Assembly: GCA_963923025.1 (NCBI GenBank)
Contig: CAWUKV010000109.1
Span: 1 to 18,336 of the forward strand
Direction of reading: 5' to 3'
DNA length: 18,336 nucleotides
From: CAWUKV01 sp963923025
Lineage (GTDB): Bacteria; Cyanobacteriota; Cyanobacteriia; Phormidesmidales; Phormidesmidaceae
The translations under genes and the position numbers were made by a program. Positions 15,152-18,336 of the stretch are shown here, one piece after another. Each line of letters starts with the position of its first letter. Positions within the stretch are counted from its first letter, which is position 1. The notes below the pieces were generated by a model. The model was not told where the DNA came from and ran no database searches. It worked only from the letters and a program-made list of their open reading frames with translations.

Positions 15152-18100
15152 ATGGCAGACACTACAAACAACGTCGTTTTTCGTAATCGCATCATCGATA
15201 AGAAACAGCTCAAGAAGCTGATCTCTTGGTCGTTCTCCAACTACGGCACCGCACGTACCGCGCAAATGGCGGACAAAATTAAGGACCTAGGCTTCAAATA
15301 CGCCACCCGGGCGGGCGTATCCATCAGTGTGGAAGACTTGCAGGTTCCCCCCAGTAAGCGAGAGCTACTGGAGTCCGCCGAGCAAGATATCCGCGATACC
15401 GAGGAGCGCTACACACGGGGAGAGATCACCGAAGTAGAGCGTTTCCAGAAGGTAATTGATACCTGGAACGGCACCAGTGAAGAACTCAAGGACGAGGTGG
15501 TTCGCAACTTCAAAGAGAACAACCCGCTGAACTCGGTCTACATGATGGCGTTCTCCGGGGCCCGCGGTAATATCTCCCAGGTGCGTCAGCTAGTAGGCAT
15601 GCGCGGCCTGATGGCCAATCCCCAAGGCGAGATTATCGACATTCCCATTAAGACTAATTTCCGCGAAGGTCTAACGGTGACGGAGTACATCATCTCCTCC
15701 TACGGTGCGCGGAAGGGCCTGGTAGACACAGCCCTGCGGACCGCGGACTCTGGCTACCTGACCCGTCGTCTGGTAGACGTTTCCCAGGATGTGATCATCC
15801 GCGAAGTGGACTGCGGCACCGAACGCGGCATTCCCCTCAGCAGCATGACTGATGGCGATCGCGTGCTTATTTCCCTAGAAGACAAGCTGCTGGGTCGTGT
15901 GCTGGTACAGGATGCGATTGACCCCAAGACCAAAGAGGTCATCATTCCCAAGAATGAGCCGATCACAGCAGAAATGGCAAAGGTGGCGGGCCAGTCCAAC
16001 ATTAAACAGGTGATGGTGCGCTCTGCCCTGACCTGCGAAGCCGCACGTTCCGTATGTCAGCACTGCTACGGCTGGAGCCTGGCCCATTCTCACTTGGTTG
16101 ACCTGGGCGAGGCAGTGGGCATTATTGCCGCTCAGTCCATCGGTGAACCGGGCACCCAGCTCACCATGCGGACCTTCCACACGGGCGGTACCTTCACAGG
16201 TGAGATGGCCCCGCAAATCCGGGCTGAGAAGGCCGGTGAGTTCAAGCTCCCCAGTGACCTGCGCAGCCGTCCCTTCCGCACCCGTCATGGTGAAGACGCG
16301 CTGGTGATTGAGGCTAACTCTGAAGCACTGATTGAGGGGACTGGCAAAGCCAAGAAGGTTTCGCTGCCCCAGGGTACTATTCTGTTCGCTAAAGAAGGCG
16401 ACCAGCTTGAAAAGGGCCAGATGATTGCTGAGCTGCCGACCTCAGGCCGCGTTCGCAAGGTCACCGAGAAAGCCAGTAAGGACGTGACCTCCGACATGTC
16501 CGGCGAAGTCTTCTTCGATGGTCTAGTTCAAGAAGAGAAGAAAGACCGCCAGGGCAACATTACTCAGCTAGCCCAACGGGGTGGCCTGCTGTGGGTGCTG
16601 TCGGGCGAGGTGTACAACCTGCTGCCGGGTGCCGAGCCAGTGGTCAAGAATGGCGACGCCATCGAAAAGGACGGCATCATTGCCGAAACTAAGCTGGTTA
16701 CCGAGCGGGGCGGCGTTGTTCGTCTACCTGAGCAAGCTGAGGGCAAAGGCGGTCGTGAAGTTGAGATCATTACTGCATCAGTCCTGCTAGACAAATCTGA
16801 AGTCGAAGTCGAAAGCGGCCAGGGACGCGAGCACTACTTCGTCAACACGGCTGGCGGACAGCGATTCTCGCTAATTGCCACGCCAGGCACCAAGGTGGCG
16901 GCTGGACAGGTCGTTGCCGAACTGGTGGACAACAGCTACCACACTCAAACTGGCGGCATCATCAAATTCTCTGGTCTAGAAGTGGCCAAGCGCGGCAAGG
17001 CCAAGCAGGGTTACGAAATCACCAAAGGCGGTACGCTGCTGTGGATTCCGGAAGAGACCCACGAAGTTAATAAGGACATCTCCCTGCTGCTGGTCGAGGA
17101 CGGGCAGTACGTCGAGGCGGGGACAGAAGTCGTCAAAGACATCTTCTGTCAGACCAATGGCGTGGTTGAAGTCACCCAGAAGAACGACATCTTGCGGGAG
17201 ATTGTGATCAAGCCGGGCGATATCCATATGGTGGATAGCCCCGAAGACTTCAGCGGCAAAGACGGCACCCTGGTTAGCGCTGGCGAGAGCGTCATGCCCG
17301 ACGTGACGGCCGAAGATATTCGCTTCGTCGAGTACGTAGAAACGCCAGAAGGGGCGGCGCTGCTGCTGCGTCCAGTGCAGGAATTTGAGGTGCCCGACGA
17401 GCCCAACGTCCCCAGCCAAGATTCCGTCAGCGATAGCGGCGACAACTCCATTCGGCTACGCGCTATCCAGCGTATCTTCTACAAAGATGGCGAGCGTGTA
17501 AAGTCGGTTGAAGGCATTGAGGTCCTGCGGACGCAGCTCGTGCTGGATATCGATGACGAGGCCACCCAGCTGACTGCTGATATCGAACTCAAAGAAGACG
17601 GTGATAAGACCCGTTTACAGCTGGTCATCCTAGAATCGTTAGTCATTCGTCGCGACATTGCAGCGGACCAGACCCAGGGCAGCACCCGCACTCGCCTGCT
17701 AATCGAGGCGGGTCAGGTCATTGAGCCGGGCGCTGTTGTGGCACGGACGGAAATTCTCTGTAAAGAAGCTGGGGAAGTTCGCGGTATTCGAGACGATGTT
17801 GAGTCAGTTCGACGCCTGTTGGTCGTTCGTGATGTAGACCGGCGTGAAATTCCGCTCAACGGACAAGCCGCCGCCGTTGCTGTGGGTGACACCTTAGTAG
17901 ACGGCCAGGCCGTTGCCGATGGCATCGTGTCTGAAGAGTCGGGTCAGGTGGTGGCCGTTGACGACAGCGCGGTGACCCTACGGCTGGCTCGTCCTTACCG
18001 AATCTCAACAGGCGCGGTCCTGCACATCGAAAACGGTGACCTGGTGCAGCGGGGTGACAACCTGGTATTGCTGGTGTTCGAACGGGCTAAGACAGGCGAC

Positions 18101-18336
18101 ATCATCCAGGGTCTGCCTCGAATTGAGGAACTGCTGGAAGCCCGGAAGCCCAAGGAAGCCTGCATCTTAACAGAGCGTCCGGGGACGGCCCAGGTGGTCT
18201 ACAACGATGACGAAACCGTCGAAATTAAGGTGGTTGAGGATGACGGTGTGATTACCGAGTACCTCGTTCCCCCAGGACAGCCGCTGGTCGTTTCTGACGG
18301 TCAGGAGGTCAGCGTGGCAGAACCGTTGACAGACGG
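15152..18336 (+). CDS. rpoC2: DNA-directed RNA polymerase subunit beta-prime (RpoC2), truncated by the window edge
   Basis: C-terminal part of beta-prime; 1061 codons are visible in one uninterrupted frame before the right edge, and the remaining C terminus lies outside. ATG at 15152 follows AAAGG by nine bases and gives MADTTNNVVFRNRIIDKKQL, the usual start. The second zinc site is complete: C221 (VDCGTERG), C295, C302 and C305 (LTCEAARSVCQHCYGW). The trigger loop starts with IIAAQSIGEPGTQLTMRTFH (ending at H343) and is interrupted after residue 346 by the cyanobacterial SI3 insertion of roughly 640 residues. This is built of repeated sandwich-barrel hybrid motifs rich in Gly/Asp/Glu turns. 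Core sequence resumes at QGLPRIEELLEARKPKEACI (from Q986), matching E. coli beta-prime downstream of its SI3 site. It is the last visible gene of the rpoB-rpoC1-rpoC2 operon. Confidence 0.98.
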   Translation, partial: MADTTNNVVFRNRIIDKKQLKKLISWSFSNYGTARTAQMADKIKDLGFKYATRAGVSISVEDLQVPPSKRELLESAEQDIRDTEERYTRGEITEVERFQKVIDTWNGTSEELKDEVVRNFKENNPLNSVYMMAFSGARGNISQVRQLVGMRGLMANPQGEIIDIPIKTNFREGLTVTEYIISSYGARKGLVDTALRTADSGYLTRRLVDVSQDVIIREVDCGTERGIPLSSMTDGDRVLISLEDKLLGRVLVQDAIDPKTKEVIIPKNEPITAEMAKVAGQSNIKQVMVRSALTCEAARSVCQHCYGWSLAHSHLVDLGEAVGIIAAQSIGEPGTQLTMRTFHTGGTFTGEMAPQIRAEKAGEFKLPSDLRSRPFRTRHGEDALVIEANSEALIEGTGKAKKVSLPQGTILFAKEGDQLEKGQMIAELPTSGRVRKVTEKASKDVTSDMSGEVFFDGLVQEEKKDRQGNITQLAQRGGLLWVLSGEVYNLLPGAEPVVKNGDAIEKDGIIAETKLVTERGGVVRLPEQAEGKGGREVEIITASVLLDKSEVEVESGQGREHYFVNTAGGQRFSLIATPGTKVAAGQVVAELVDNSYHTQTGGIIKFSGLEVAKRGKAKQGYEITKGGTLLWIPEETHEVNKDISLLLVEDGQYVEAGTEVVKDIFCQTNGVVEVTQKNDILREIVIKPGDIHMVDSPEDFSGKDGTLVSAGESVMPDVTAEDIRFVEYVETPEGAALLLRPVQEFEVPDEPNVPSQDSVSDSGDNSIRLRAIQRIFYKDGERVKSVEGIEVLRTQLVLDIDDEATQLTADIELKEDGDKTRLQLVILESLVIRRDIAADQTQGSTRTRLLIEAGQVIEPGAVVARTEILCKEAGEVRGIRDDVESVRRLLVVRDVDRREIPLNGQAAAVAVGDTLVDGQAVADGIVSEESGQVVAVDDSAVTLRLARPYRISTGAVLHIENGDLVQRGDNLVLLVFERAKTGDIIQGLPRIEELLEARKPKEACILTERPGTAQVVYNDDETVEIKVVEDDGVITEYLVPPGQPLVVSDGQEVSVAEPLTD

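Overview
The window is a piece of a cyanobacterial chromosome. The RNA polymerase beta-prime polypeptide is split into rpoC1 and rpoC2, and rpoC2 carries the very large trigger-loop insertion typical of cyanobacteria. The gene order rpsT-tatD-rpoB-rpoC1-rpoC2 is the cyanobacterial one, and the octamer GCGATCGC (HIP1) recurs at least eight times from position 3028 onward. The fairly GC-rich core genes suggest a Leptolyngbya/Nodosilinea/Synechococcus-like lineage, but the sequence alone does not fix the genus.

Layout. Positions 1-2655 form an AT-rich, HIP1-free accessory segment. It starts with a possible C-terminal gene fragment (1-249). A three-gene minus-strand operon follows: a three-helix membrane protein of the PycTM type (2655-2098), a class III nucleotide cyclase with a C-terminal extension (2066-1143), and a 199-residue unknown protein (1110-511). 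Effector plus cyclase is the composition of a Pycsar anti-phage system, in which infection triggers synthesis of a cyclic pyrimidine nucleotide that activates a membrane-damaging effector. The cyclase carries an added domain resembling an effector-associated (EAD-like) adaptor, and the third gene may contain a decayed P-loop. These additions are the most novel part of the window.

Positions 3024-5791 hold an orphan four-carbon acid sugar kinase-family gene, the Hsp33 redox chaperone gene hslO (overlapping the kinase tail to tail by 4 bases), and a small SRPBCC-fold protein divergent from hslO. A 634-bp convergent gap (5792-6425) has no gene but is dense in inverted repeats. hisD (histidinol dehydrogenase) follows on the minus strand.

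From 8042 to the right edge lies the conserved information-processing block: rpsT (ribosomal protein S20, GTG start, with a hairpin over its ribosome binding site), tatD (metal-dependent nuclease), rpoB, rpoC1 and the first 1061 codons of rpoC2. The tatD-rpoB gap contains two TTGA-N6-TCAA dyads and a leader hairpin. The rpoB-rpoC1 spacer contains several strong and partly mutually exclusive stem-loops. No CRISPR array, tRNA, rRNA or intact insertion sequence was seen.
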